In this document: one piece after another, positions 19,196-27,065 of the stretch
How the letters are laid out: every line of letters starts with the position of its first letter
How positions within the stretch are numbered: the stretch's first letter is position 1
DNA from: Methylorubrum rhodesianum
GTDB lineage: Bacteria > Pseudomonadota > Alphaproteobacteria > Rhizobiales > Beijerinckiaceae
Direction: 5' to 3'
Assembly: GCF_014199985.1 (NCBI RefSeq)
Contig: NZ_JACHOS010000010.1
Location: 62,001 to 126,000 of the forward strand
DNA length: 64,000 nucleotides
Translations under genes and position numbers: made by a program
The notes under the pieces: model-generated
Seen by the model: only the letters and a program-made list of their open reading frames with translations
Database searches by the model: none
What the model was told of the DNA's origin: nothing

Positions 19196-20125
19196 ATGAC
19201 CGCGACCGCGGCGCCCGCGAGCGACCCGACCGACGCCCCCGGCATCCATCTCTCGGGGGCCGGGCTGATGAGCCTGCGCCACCTCGCCCGGCGCGGCGTC
19301 TCACCCTCGACCCGCACCATCGCCGGCCTGCCCGGCGGCATCGTCACGCGGAAGCGGGGGCGCGGATCCGAGCCCGACGACGTGCGGCCCTGGTCCGAGG
19401 GCGACGACCGCCGCTTCATCGACCGCAACGCCACCGCCCGCACCGGCGAATTGCACGTGCGCACCCACCATGACGAGCGCGACCGCGCCGTGGTGCTGCT
19501 CGCCGACTTCCGGCCCTCGATGCTGTTCGGCACCCGGCGGGCGCTGCGCTCGGTCGCGGCGGCGGAGGCTTTGGCGCTGCTCGGCTGGCGCATCGTCGGC
19601 GATGGCGGGCGCATCGGCCTGATCGCGGCAGGCGCCGGCGAGCCCTCGGTGGTCCGCCCGGCCGGCGGCGAGCGGGCGATGACCGCCGTCACCGGGGCGA
19701 TGGCCCATGCCCACGCCGCCGCCCTGGCGCGCCCCGCGGCGGACGACCCGCCGCTTACCGACACCCTGGCGCTCGCGCGCTCACTGCTGCCCTCCGGCGG
19801 GCACCTCGTCGTCGCGAGCGCCCTCGACGCCCCGGGGCCGGATTTCGAGAGCCTGATCACCGGGCTCGCCGAGCGGCTGTCGATCCGCCTGCTGCTGGTC
19901 AGCGACGCCTTCGAACGCACCCGTCCGCCCGGCTTCTATCCCTACGCCCTGCCCGACGGACAACGCGGCACCGTCCAGGCCCGCCGCGGGGCGACGCCCC
20001 CCGACGAACTCGATCCGCGCCTCGCCCGCCTCCATGCCTGCGGCGTCGACGGCCTGCGCATCGACGTCGAGGCCGGGCCGGAGAGCTACGCCCCCCTGAT
20101 GGAGCGGCTCGATGCGGTGTTGTGA
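19196..20125 (+). CDS. DUF58 domain protein (MoxR partner)
   Basis: A 309-residue DUF58 protein, the usual second gene of MoxR operons. The DUF58 hallmark is seen as EPDDVRPWSEGDDRRFIDRNATARTGELHVR region near residues 60-90, with a VWA-like remainder (VVLLADFRPSM near residue 98). No membrane segment is clear. It begins five bases after moxR. Members are thought to bridge the ATPase and its VWA partners; the client is unknown. Confidence 0.85.
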   Translation: MTATAAPASDPTDAPGIHLSGAGLMSLRHLARRGVSPSTRTIAGLPGGIVTRKRGRGSEPDDVRPWSEGDDRRFIDRNATARTGELHVRTHHDERDRAVVLLADFRPSMLFGTRRALRSVAAAEALALLGWRIVGDGGRIGLIAAGAGEPSVVRPAGGERAMTAVTGAMAHAHAAALARPAADDPPLTDTLALARSLLPSGGHLVVASALDAPGPDFESLITGLAERLSIRLLLVSDAFERTRPPGFYPYALPDGQRGTVQARRGATPPDELDPRLARLHACGVDGLRIDVEAGPESYAPLMERLDAVL

Positions 20126-20158
20126 GGCCGGGAGAGGGCATGCGGGGAGGGGCAAGGA

Positions 20159-20617
20159 GTGACCGCCACCCCCGACCTCTCCGCCCTGCGCGGCCTGCAT
20201 CTGCCCACCGGCGGCAGCGGGGCGGTGCAGCCCGAGATGGTGGCCGCCATCGTCCTCAGCTTCGGTCTCGCGCTGCTCGTCGGCGGGATCCGCCTGCTCC
20301 GCGCGCGTCGCGGCGCATCCCTGCGCCGGGCGGCCCTGCGGGAGCTGGCGCTCGCCGCGCGGCTGGAGCCGGAAGCCCGGCGCGTCGCGCAGGCCCGTCT
20401 TCTCCGCCGGGTGGTGCGCACGCTGAAGGGTGAGGAGGCGGCGCGCGCCCGCGGCCCCGCCTGGGCGGCGACGCTCGATGCCACCTTCGGCACCGACTTC
20501 TTCCGCAGCGGTCCGGGCCGCGTCTTCGCCGACGACCTCTATCGGCGTCCCGAAGCCGTCGATCCGACCGCGATCGATGCCGGCCTCGGCCGCATGCTCG
20601 CACAGATCCGGGCCTGA
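20159..20617 (+). CDS. DUF4381-type membrane protein
   Basis: A 152-residue protein with one membrane segment (MVAAIVLSFGLALLVGGI, about residues 27-44) followed by an Arg/Ala-rich cytoplasmic domain. The LRGLHLP start, single helix and position between DUF58 and the first VWA gene match DUF4381 proteins of Bat operons. The GTG start follows an AAGGA ribosome site. Its role in the complex is unknown. Confidence 0.75.
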   Translation: MTATPDLSALRGLHLPTGGSGAVQPEMVAAIVLSFGLALLVGGIRLLRARRGASLRRAALRELALAARLEPEARRVAQARLLRRVVRTLKGEEAARARGPAWAATLDATFGTDFFRSGPGRVFADDLYRRPEAVDPTAIDAGLGRMLAQIRA

Positions 20618-20622
20618 CCTCG

Positions 20623-21642
20623 ATGCCCGCCTGGTTCACGGCCCTCGTCTCCGCCTTCGACTTCGCGACGCCGCTCGCCCTGCTGCTCCTGCCCCTGCCG
20701 CTCGCCGCCCGGCTGATCCCGCCGGAGCGCGAGGGAGGCAGCGGCGCGCTGCGCGTGCCGCCCACCCTCGTCCGGGGTGCGGAAGGCTCCGAGTCCATCG
20801 CTGCCCGCGGACGGCGGCGGCTCTGGCTCATCGGCACGCTCTGGGTGGCACTCGTGGTCGCGCTCGCCGGCCCCCGCATGGTCCTGCCCGCCCTCGCGCT
20901 TCCGGCCTCGGCCCGCGAGATCGTGCTCGCCCTCGATCTATCGGGCAGCATGGAGCGCAAGGATTTCTCCCTCGACGGCGAGACGGTGAGCCGGCTCGCC
21001 GCGGTGAAGCGCGTCGGCGCCGAGTTCATCCGCCGCCGGGCCGGCGACCGCATCGGCCTCGTCGAGTTCGCCGATCAGGCCTACGTCGCCGCAGCCCCCA
21101 CCTTCGACACGGCGGCGGTCGCCCGCACCCTGGAGGAGGCGACGATCGGTCTGGTCGGGCGCTCCACCGGCATCGGCGACGGCCTCGGCCTCGCCCTCAA
21201 GCGGCTCGCGCCGGCCCAGGTGGCGAACGCGGAGGGCGGCGGTCCGCCCCCGTCTCGCGACAAGGTCGTGGTGCTGCTTTCCGACGGCGCCAACAATGCC
21301 GGCCAGACCGCGCCCAAGGACGTGGCGGCGCTGGCAAAAGACCTCGGCGTGCGCGTCTACACCATCGCGCTCGGGCCGATCGACATGGCCGACAACCCGA
21401 ACAACGAGCAGGACGTGGTCGATGTCGAGACCCTGCGGGCCATGGCCGAGACCAGCGGCGGACGCGCCTTCCGCGTGAAGACCACCGACGATCTGGAGGC
21501 CGTCGCCAGCGCCATCGACGAGCTGGAGGGCGGCCGGGCCAAGGCGCCGCCGCTGCCCCTGCGTCGCGATCTCTGGCCCTGGCCGGCGGCCCTCGCCTTC
21601 CTGTGCGCCTGCGGGCTCCTGGCGACGCGGCGCCGGACATGA
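20623..21642 (+). CDS. BatA-like VWA membrane protein
   Basis: A 339-residue membrane-anchored von Willebrand A protein. Two N-terminal hydrophobic segments (about residues 15-30 and 67-86) are followed by the VWA domain with the metal site DLSGSME near residue 105, TGIGDGLG near residue 187 and LLSDGANN near residue 218. A C-terminal helix (about residues 315-332) completes the usual Bat topology. The MIDAS residues D-x-S-x-S are intact, so it should bind a divalent metal. It starts five bases after the DUF4381 gene. Confidence 0.88.
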   Translation: MPAWFTALVSAFDFATPLALLLLPLPLAARLIPPEREGGSGALRVPPTLVRGAEGSESIAARGRRRLWLIGTLWVALVVALAGPRMVLPALALPASAREIVLALDLSGSMERKDFSLDGETVSRLAAVKRVGAEFIRRRAGDRIGLVEFADQAYVAAAPTFDTAAVARTLEEATIGLVGRSTGIGDGLGLALKRLAPAQVANAEGGGPPPSRDKVVVLLSDGANNAGQTAPKDVAALAKDLGVRVYTIALGPIDMADNPNNEQDVVDVETLRAMAETSGGRAFRVKTTDDLEAVASAIDELEGGRAKAPPLPLRRDLWPWPAALAFLCACGLLATRRRT

Positions 21643-21655
21643 TCGGGACAAGTCC

Positions 21656-22579
21656 ATGATCGAGTCCCTCACCCTGCTGCGCCCGCTCTGGTTCCTGGCG
21701 CTGCCCATCGTGGCCGTGCTGGCCCTGCGCGCCGCGTGGCGCTCGGCCCCGCTCGGCGACTGGAGCAAGGCGGTCGATCCGCACCTGATGGCCTTGTTCG
21801 CCCGAAGCGGCGCCCTGCTCGGCGGGCGGCGGCAGGCCAACCTCGCCGCCGCGCTCGCCGCCGGCGTCCTGGCGCTGGCGCTCACCGGCCCGGCGATCGA
21901 GCGCCCGGAAGCCGCGACCTTCCGCAACCTCGATGCCACGGTGGTCGTGCTCGACCTCTCCCGCTCGGTGACCGAGGGCGGGCGTTTCAAGGAGGCGCGG
22001 CAGGCCGCGCAATCCGTGGCGGAGGCCGCGGGCACCCGCTCGCTGGCGTTGATCGTCTACGCGGGCGACGCCTACACCGCCCTCTCGCCCACCAACGACC
22101 GCGAGACGCTGGCCACCACCTTGTTCGCGCTCGACGCCGACACCGTGCCCGACCGCGGCAGCCATCCCGAGCGCGGGCTGGCGCTCGCCCGCCGGACGCT
22201 CGCCGAGGCGAACGTCGTCGCCGCCGACGTGGTGCTGATCTCCGACGGCGACGGCGTCGGGCAGGCGGCCGAGCGCGAGGCCGCCGCGATCCGGGACAAG
22301 GGCTGGCAGCTCCACGCCCTGTTCGTGCCCGCCGCCAAGGCGTTGCCGCCCGGCGCGCCCCGCCCCGACCGGGCCGCCCTCGACCGGCTCTCCGGTGCGG
22401 GCGGCGGCCGTGCCGCCGACATCGACAACCCGCAGGCGGTGCTCGACCGCGTCGGCGCCTCGACCGCGCAGCATCTTGCGGCGGGCGGCTTCGGCGTGCT
22501 CGCCTTCGCCGATTTCGGCCGCTGGCTGCTGCTGCTGGCGCTGGTGCCGGCCCTTCTCCTGTTCCGTCGGAGCGCATGA
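21656..22579 (+). CDS. BatB-like VWA membrane protein
   Basis: The second VWA protein of the operon, 307 residues. A helix near the N-terminus and one at about residues 63-80 precede the VWA domain. Its metal site reads DLSRSV near residue 100, and VVLISDGDGVG is near residue 192. A C-terminal helix (LLLLALVPALLLF) anchors it. Its stop overlaps the TPR gene start (ATGA). The pairing of two VWA proteins with MoxR matches BatA/BatB. Confidence 0.87.
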   Translation: MIESLTLLRPLWFLALPIVAVLALRAAWRSAPLGDWSKAVDPHLMALFARSGALLGGRRQANLAAALAAGVLALALTGPAIERPEAATFRNLDATVVVLDLSRSVTEGGRFKEARQAAQSVAEAAGTRSLALIVYAGDAYTALSPTNDRETLATTLFALDADTVPDRGSHPERGLALARRTLAEANVVAADVVLISDGDGVGQAAEREAAAIRDKGWQLHALFVPAAKALPPGAPRPDRAALDRLSGAGGGRAADIDNPQAVLDRVGASTAQHLAAGGFGVLAFADFGRWLLLLALVPALLLFRRSA

Positions 22580-23517
22580 TGGTGGCGCCCGCTCCTTCCC
22601 GACTCTTTGCCGGAGCGACGCCCCTCCGGCGGACGCTTCCCATCGCCTTCCCGCGCAACTGGCGGCGGCTCGCGCGCATTGCCGGCCTCGCGCTCGCGGG
22701 AATCGGCATCCTCGGCCTGCTGCTCGTGTCGGAGCCGCGCACGACGCTGGGCCGCTTCCTGATGGCGGTCGGGCTGCCGAGCGCGGCCCTTCACGTGTTC
22801 GAGGTGCCCGCCTGGTGGGCCGCCGCCCTCTACGAGGCCGGGCGTTATGACGAGGCGATTCCGCTGTTCCGGGCGCAGGGCAAGCGCGGCGCCTACAACC
22901 TCGGCAACGCGCTCGCCCGATCCGGCGACCTGAAGGGCGCGCTCGACGCCTACGACGAGGCGCTGACCTACAATCCGCGCGACGCCGATGCGCAGGCCAA
23001 CCGCTCGCTGATCGCGAGGGCGCTGGAAGAGGAGATCGACCGCGGCAAGGGCGGCGGCATCGCCAACGCCTCGGCCCAGTATGGCGCCCGCTACAACAAC
23101 ACCGCCAACCAGGACCAGAACGACGACATCCGCGCCACCTCCAGCGGCGAGGGTCTGGCCGGCAACAAGGAGGCGAGTTCGTCCGCCTCGCTGCCCGGCA
23201 CCAGCCCGGTGGCACGGCGCGGCAAGGCGGAGCAGCAGGCGATCGATTCCGGCAAGGGTCAGGCCCGCGGCTCGGCGAGCGACGCGGCCGGCCGCGGCCG
23301 CCAGGGCGCCGGCTCGGCCATGGTCGCCGCCGCTCCGGAGCGCGAGGCGCGCCGGGTGACAAAGAGCTTCGAGGCCCACGAGATTCATCCCGACCGGCTC
23401 TGGCTCCAGACCCTGCCGGACGAGCCCGGCCGCTTCCTGAAGCTGCGCCTCAAGGCCGAGCAGGCCCGCCGCATCGAGGCCGGCACCGCCATCCCGGGAG
23501 GCAGCAACCCGTGGTGA
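22576..23517 (+). CDS. BatC-like TPR membrane protein
   Basis: A 313-residue protein with one N-terminal membrane helix (about residues 34-52, IAGLALAGIGILGLLLV) and a TPR pair near residues 82-140 (YNLGNALARSGDLKGALDAY). A low-complexity Gly/Ser/Gln-rich linker follows, and the C-terminus ends in the HPDRLWLQTLPDEPGRFLKL region. BatC proteins are TPR scaffolds facing the periplasm. It overlaps the genes on both sides by four and seven bases, consistent with translational coupling. Confidence 0.82.
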   Translation: MMVAPAPSRLFAGATPLRRTLPIAFPRNWRRLARIAGLALAGIGILGLLLVSEPRTTLGRFLMAVGLPSAALHVFEVPAWWAAALYEAGRYDEAIPLFRAQGKRGAYNLGNALARSGDLKGALDAYDEALTYNPRDADAQANRSLIARALEEEIDRGKGGGIANASAQYGARYNNTANQDQNDDIRATSSGEGLAGNKEASSSASLPGTSPVARRGKAEQQAIDSGKGQARGSASDAAGRGRQGAGSAMVAAAPEREARRVTKSFEAHEIHPDRLWLQTLPDEPGRFLKLRLKAEQARRIEAGTAIPGGSNPW

Positions 23518-24950
23518 TTCTTTTCGACGTTCTCCGGCGCCGCGCGAACACCCCTCTCCCCTCTGCGGGGGAGGGTGGCTGCGGAGCAGGCGCGAAAGGG
23601 GCCGGCTCAGGTCTTTCCGGAAAGGGCGCTCCCCTCACCCGACCCGCTTCGCGGGCCACCCGCTCCCGCAGAGGGGAGAGGGGAGTGTTGGCGGCGCTCT
23701 GCCTCATCCTGCTGGCCGTCCTCACGCCCGCCCGCGCCATCGAGCCCGGCGACCTCACCCTCACGGTGACGCCCGACCTCCCCAACGGGACCCAGCCCTA
23801 TGCCCGCGAGATGGTGCTGCTGCGCCTGCGCGGCGTCTATCGCACGCAGATTCTGCTGGAGGAGATGCGCCAGCCGCCGCTGGTCAACTTCTCCTGGACG
23901 CAGCTCGGCCGCGACCATTGGGGCCGCACGCGGCTGCCCGACGGTCAGATGGCGCTGGAATTCGAGCGCACCATCGCGGTCTTCCCCCAGCATACGGGGA
24001 CCTTCACCATCGATCCGTTCATCCACCGCCTCACCATCAACGACAACGGTGAGCGCAAGCAGATCGACGTCCGCTCGGAGCCCGTGCCCTTCCCGGTCGC
24101 GGCCTGGACCGGGGCGACCGGCGGCCCCGACGCGGCCGAGCCCTGGTGGCTGCCGGCGCGGGACGTGTCGATCACCGATTCCTGGGATCCCGACCCGGAG
24201 ACGCTGAACAAGGGCGACACGGCCCGCCGGATCGTGACCCTCGAGGCGCAGGGCATGCTGGCCGAAGGGCTGCCGCCGCGCCCGGTGATGCGCACCCGCG
24301 GCATCATCACCTTCGCCGGCCCGGTGAAGCGCGAGACCATCATCACGCCCACCGGCCCGGTGGCGCGGGCGACCTATCAGTGGGACATCAAGAAGGGTGT
24401 CTCCGAGGTGATCCCGCTCGACGCGATCAAGATCCCCTGGTTCGACACGCTCACGCGGACCCAGCGCGAGGCCGAGATCCCCGCCCGCCAGATCGGCGGC
24501 GGCCTCGCCGACCGGGAGGAGGATCTCAAGGCCGCGGCTCCCGCGTCCTGGCCGGTGCTAGCCGCGGCATCACTTGCCGCCTTCGGTCTCGGACTCGCGC
24601 TGATCGGCTTCCGCACCGGCCCCGGCCGCCTTCGCCTCGACCGCGGGCAGGCCCGCGCCCTGCGCCTCGCCGCAGCCTCGGGCGACGCGGCGGCGTTCCG
24701 GGCGGCGCTCGGCCGCGCCGAGCAGGCGCAGCCGGATCTCGCCGCGCTCTGGAGGGGCGAGCCCGATCTGGCGCGCGACATCGCCGGCCTCGACCGGCGG
24801 GTCTTCGGTCAGGCGTCGCAGAGCGAGAGCTCGGTCGATCTGCCCGGCCTCGCCCGGCGTCTCGCCCGACCCCGGCGACCCGGCCCGTCCGCGGCGCTGG
24901 CGCCCGAGCCCCGCCTCGCTCCCCTCGACGGCCCGGTCGCGCGAGCGTGA
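23511..24950 (+). CDS. BatD-like (oxygen tolerance) protein with repeat-derived N-terminal insert
   Basis: A 479-residue BatD-type exported protein. A signal-like helix (about residues 59-76, VLAALCLILLAVLTPARA) is followed by a beta-rich periplasmic region with PYAREMVLLRLRGVYR and, near residues 345-365, a second membrane helix and a cytoplasmic tail. Between the GTG start at 23511, which overlaps the TPR stop, and the hydrophobic core lie about 45 residues encoded by a palindromic repeat. Without them the N-terminus would be a normal short n-region. A second in-frame GTG at 23685, just past the repeat, could be used instead and would give a conventional signal peptide. Confidence 0.83.
   Translation: MVILFDVLRRRANTPLPSAGEGGCGAGAKGAGSGLSGKGAPLTRPASRATRSRRGERGVLAALCLILLAVLTPARAIEPGDLTLTVTPDLPNGTQPYAREMVLLRLRGVYRTQILLEEMRQPPLVNFSWTQLGRDHWGRTRLPDGQMALEFERTIAVFPQHTGTFTIDPFIHRLTINDNGERKQIDVRSEPVPFPVAAWTGATGGPDAAEPWWLPARDVSITDSWDPDPETLNKGDTARRIVTLEAQGMLAEGLPPRPVMRTRGIITFAGPVKRETIITPTGPVARATYQWDIKKGVSEVIPLDAIKIPWFDTLTRTQREAEIPARQIGGGLADREEDLKAAAPASWPVLAAASLAAFGLGLALIGFRTGPGRLRLDRGQARALRLAAASGDAAAFRAALGRAEQAQPDLAALWRGEPDLARDIAGLDRRVFGQASQSESSVDLPGLARRLARPRRPGPSAALAPEPRLAPLDGPVARA
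23551..23683. repeat. Palindromic repeat element with 21-bp terminal inverted repeats, in frame within the BatD gene
   Basis: The left end (23551-23571) and the reverse complement of the right end (23663-23683) match at 20 of 21 positions. The interior aligns with the element at 11241-11360: both share GCGGAGC, GGGGCCGGCTC, GGTC, CCGGA and GGCGCTCCCCTC in the same order, and each has a second hairpin (CGACCCGCTTCGCGGG here). The frame stays open through the element. This is the best-defined copy in the window. Confidence 0.82.
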
Positions 24951-25025
24951 CCGCGCGCGGCTGAACGGCCGCAACCGATCACGGTTTGGTTCCGCACCGG
25001 CCCTGCGAGGGCGGGCGGATCCTCC

Positions 25026-25388
25026 GTGAGGCCCGAGGTGAGCGCTGCGAGCCCGATTCCCTACCGTCCCTCCGTCGAGCAGCTGCGCACCGACGAGGAG
25101 ACGATGCCGGTCGAGGACGCCTCGCAGCCCTGGCCGGAAGACCAGAGCCCCTACGTCGCGGTGGCCCGCCTGACCGTGCCGCGCCAGGACGCCTGGAGCG
25201 AGGACAAGATGCGGCGGATCGACGACGGTCTGGCCTTCAACCCCTGGCACGCACTCGCCGCGCATCGGCCGCTCGGCGCGATCATGCGCGCCCGCCGGGC
25301 CGCCTATCCCGCCTCCGCCGGGTTACGGGCGGCGCAGAACGGCTGCCCGATCCACGAGCCGGGCGCCGGCTTCGCCGCAGAGGCGTGA
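25026..25388 (+). CDS. Short protein resembling the C-terminus of catalase-related heme proteins
   Basis: A 120-residue frame from a GTG start. The segment with SPYVAVARLTVPRQDAW, FNPWHALAAHRPLGAIMRAR and NGCPIHEP resembles the last hundred residues of the catalase-related (SrpA-like) family. There FNPW.xLxxHxPLG and RxxAYxxSxxxR are conserved near the proximal heme side. The heme-binding core that should lie N-terminal is absent, and no matching frame is seen in the 75 bases upstream. It may be a relic of a lost gene or a stand-alone domain of unknown use. The family assignment is from memory of the motif and needs a profile check. Confidence 0.5.
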   Translation: MRPEVSAASPIPYRPSVEQLRTDEETMPVEDASQPWPEDQSPYVAVARLTVPRQDAWSEDKMRRIDDGLAFNPWHALAAHRPLGAIMRARRAAYPASAGLRAAQNGCPIHEPGAGFAAEA

Positions 25389-25530
25389 CGGGGCCGGCGC
25401 GCAAAAACCGTTGAAGTCAGCGGGCTTTCGTTTCGTTCAGAGGAGAAGACCTGCGCCGATCGGGCTGCGCCGGACGCCGGCTTGGTCTACGGCCTCGATC
25501 CGGACGTGGGTCGGAAACTGGGAGTGAGAC

Positions 25531-26499
25531 GTGTCCGCCAGACAGGCCGGCGAAGCGGCAGGATCGATCGCCCGTGATCCGCGCCGCCTCGTGGGCATCG
25601 CCCTGATGTGCATCGCCCCGGTGTTCTTCGCCGGCCTCGACGCCACGGGCAAGGTGCTGGCTGGGACGGGCGTCGATCCGCTGCTCACCACCTTCATGCG
25701 CTACGCCGTCAGCGTCACGCTGGTGACGGCGTTCATCAACCCGGTGACGCGGCCGGGCGTGTCCCACTCCCGGCGCCTGCCGCTGCAGATCCTGCGCTCG
25801 CTGCTCCTGTTCGGCTCGACCGCCTTCAACTTCCTCGCCCTGCGCTCGCTCCAGCTCGCGGAGACGATCTCGATCCAGTTCGCCGCGCCGCTGACCGTGG
25901 CGCTGCTCGCCGGTCCGCTGCTGGGCGAATGGTCGTCGCGGATGCGGCTCGCGGCGGTGGTGGCGGGCTTCGTCGGCGTCCTCGTCATCGTGCGGCCGGA
26001 CGCGCTGGTGGCCAAGCCCGCCATCCTGTTCAGCCTCGGTGCGATGCTCTGCTACGCGGTCTACGTGATCGTGACCCGCAAGCTCGCGGCCTACGACTCG
26101 ACCGCGACGACGATGTTCTACACCGGCCTCGGCGGTCTCGCCGTGATGAGCCCGCTCCTGCCCTGGATCTGGACGGCGCCGCCCTCCGGCACGGTCTGGG
26201 CGATGCTGATCGCGGTCGGGCTGTTCGGCACGATCGGGCACTGGCTGCTGGTGCTGGCCCATGCGCGGGCCCCGGCGAGCCTGCTCGCGCCGTTCATCTA
26301 CACGCAGATCCTGTGGTCGGTCCTGCTGGGCTACCTGCTGTTCGGCGACGTGCCGAGCCTCTGGACGATGCTCGGCGCCGCGATCATCGTCGCCTCGGGT
26401 CTCGCCCTCCTGGGTGAGGATGCCCTGATGCGCCGGCACGCGCGGCGGAGAGCGCCCCCTCCCCCGCGCGATGACGCCGCCAGCCGGCCTCAGCGATAG
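25531..26499 (+). CDS. EamA/DMT superfamily transporter
   Basis: A 322-residue drug/metabolite transporter with about ten membrane helices in two EamA repeats. The first repeat begins LMCIAPVFFAGLDATGKVLA, and both halves end in the characteristic LGE / LFGDVPS glutamate or aspartate after a helix. Short cytoplasmic tails are Arg-rich. Substrates of this family include amino acids, nucleobases and small toxins; none can be assigned here. Its last ten bases overlap the convergent gly-rich gene. Confidence 0.86.
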   Translation: MSARQAGEAAGSIARDPRRLVGIALMCIAPVFFAGLDATGKVLAGTGVDPLLTTFMRYAVSVTLVTAFINPVTRPGVSHSRRLPLQILRSLLLFGSTAFNFLALRSLQLAETISIQFAAPLTVALLAGPLLGEWSSRMRLAAVVAGFVGVLVIVRPDALVAKPAILFSLGAMLCYAVYVIVTRKLAAYDSTATTMFYTGLGGLAVMSPLLPWIWTAPPSGTVWAMLIAVGLFGTIGHWLLVLAHARAPASLLAPFIYTQILWSVLLGYLLFGDVPSLWTMLGAAIIVASGLALLGEDALMRRHARRRAPPPPRDDAASRPQR

Positions 26500-26774
26500 T
26501 GGCGATGATGGCGGCGGTGGTGATGGTCGTGGCGGTGCGAGCGCATCCGCGTGCGGTAGGCGCGACGGCCGGGATCGATGCCGAGCGCGCCGTTCACGCC
26601 GCCCACCGCGCCGCCGACGGCGCCGCCCACGATCCCGCCGATCGGTCCGGCGACGCGATCGCCCTCGGCGGCGCCGCGGCGCATGCCGCCCGGAATACCC
26701 TGGGCCTGAGCCTCACCGGCGATGGGCAGGAGGCACAGCATCAGACCTGCAGCGGCGATGGCGAGACGTCTCAT
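26490..26774 (-). CDS. Small exported glycine-zipper protein with His/Arg-rich tail
   Basis: A 94-residue protein with a signal peptide (residues 1-24, ending GEAQA), a glycine-zipper helix (GPIGGIVGGAVGGAVGGVNG, about residues 43-62) and a C-terminus with repeated HRHDHHHRRHHRHYR. Glycine-zipper domains insert in or bridge membranes; the His-rich tail could bind metal ions such as Ni or Cu. An exact GGAAC-N17-CGTT promoter lies upstream, so it is probably a general-stress gene. The coding end overlaps the DMT gene tail. Confidence 0.78.
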   Translation of the reverse strand: MRRLAIAAAGLMLCLLPIAGEAQAQGIPGGMRRGAAEGDRVAGPIGGIVGGAVGGAVGGVNGALGIDPGRRAYRTRMRSHRHDHHHRRHHRHYR

Positions 26775-26847
26775 GGCGGAGATTCCTCATTTGTTAGGCA
26801 GACTTAACCGGCGCTCCGCGCGAGCTGGGAGCGACCGGATGCCAGCC

Positions 26848-26873
26848 AACGAAGCGTAGCCCTTTCCGGTTCC
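26848..26873 (-). promoter_or_regulatory. Candidate EcfG (general stress sigma) promoter
   Basis: On the minus strand GGAAC (26873-26869) and CGTT (26851-26848) are separated by exactly 17 bases, matching the alphaproteobacterial EcfG consensus GGAAC-N16/17-CGTT in full. The predicted transcript would begin about 65 bases before the ATG of the glycine-zipper gene. Confidence 0.72.
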
Positions 26874-27000
26874 GGTGTGCCGGGGCGCCATCCCCAGCTT
26901 CTGCCGGCCGGTTCGACCTGCAAGGTCTGAAGGCGGGTTCGGCAGCGCGCGGCAGGCGCCCTCCTCGCCCCGGAGACCGCCACCGTTCGAGGACGGAGCA

Positions 27001-27032
27001 AGAAAGCCGGCCCCTGCCGGGGCCGGCTTTCT
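27001..27032. terminator. Strong palindromic terminator
   Basis: AGAAAGCCGGCCCC and its exact complement form a 14-bp stem around TGCC. It follows the stop of the CYTH-like gene (minus strand), where the RNA would end in UUUCU, as in an intrinsic terminator. It separates that gene from the stress promoter downstream. Confidence 0.82.
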
Positions 27033-27065
27033 CAGATCTCATCGGTTCTCAGGGGCGGCCGCCGC

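Noticed and set aside
18195..24950. Methanol dehydrogenase maturation genes mxaRSACKL
   Set aside because: A BatD protein and a DUF4381 gene are present, an mxaA-like gene is not seen, and no mxaF/mxaG or related genes are near.
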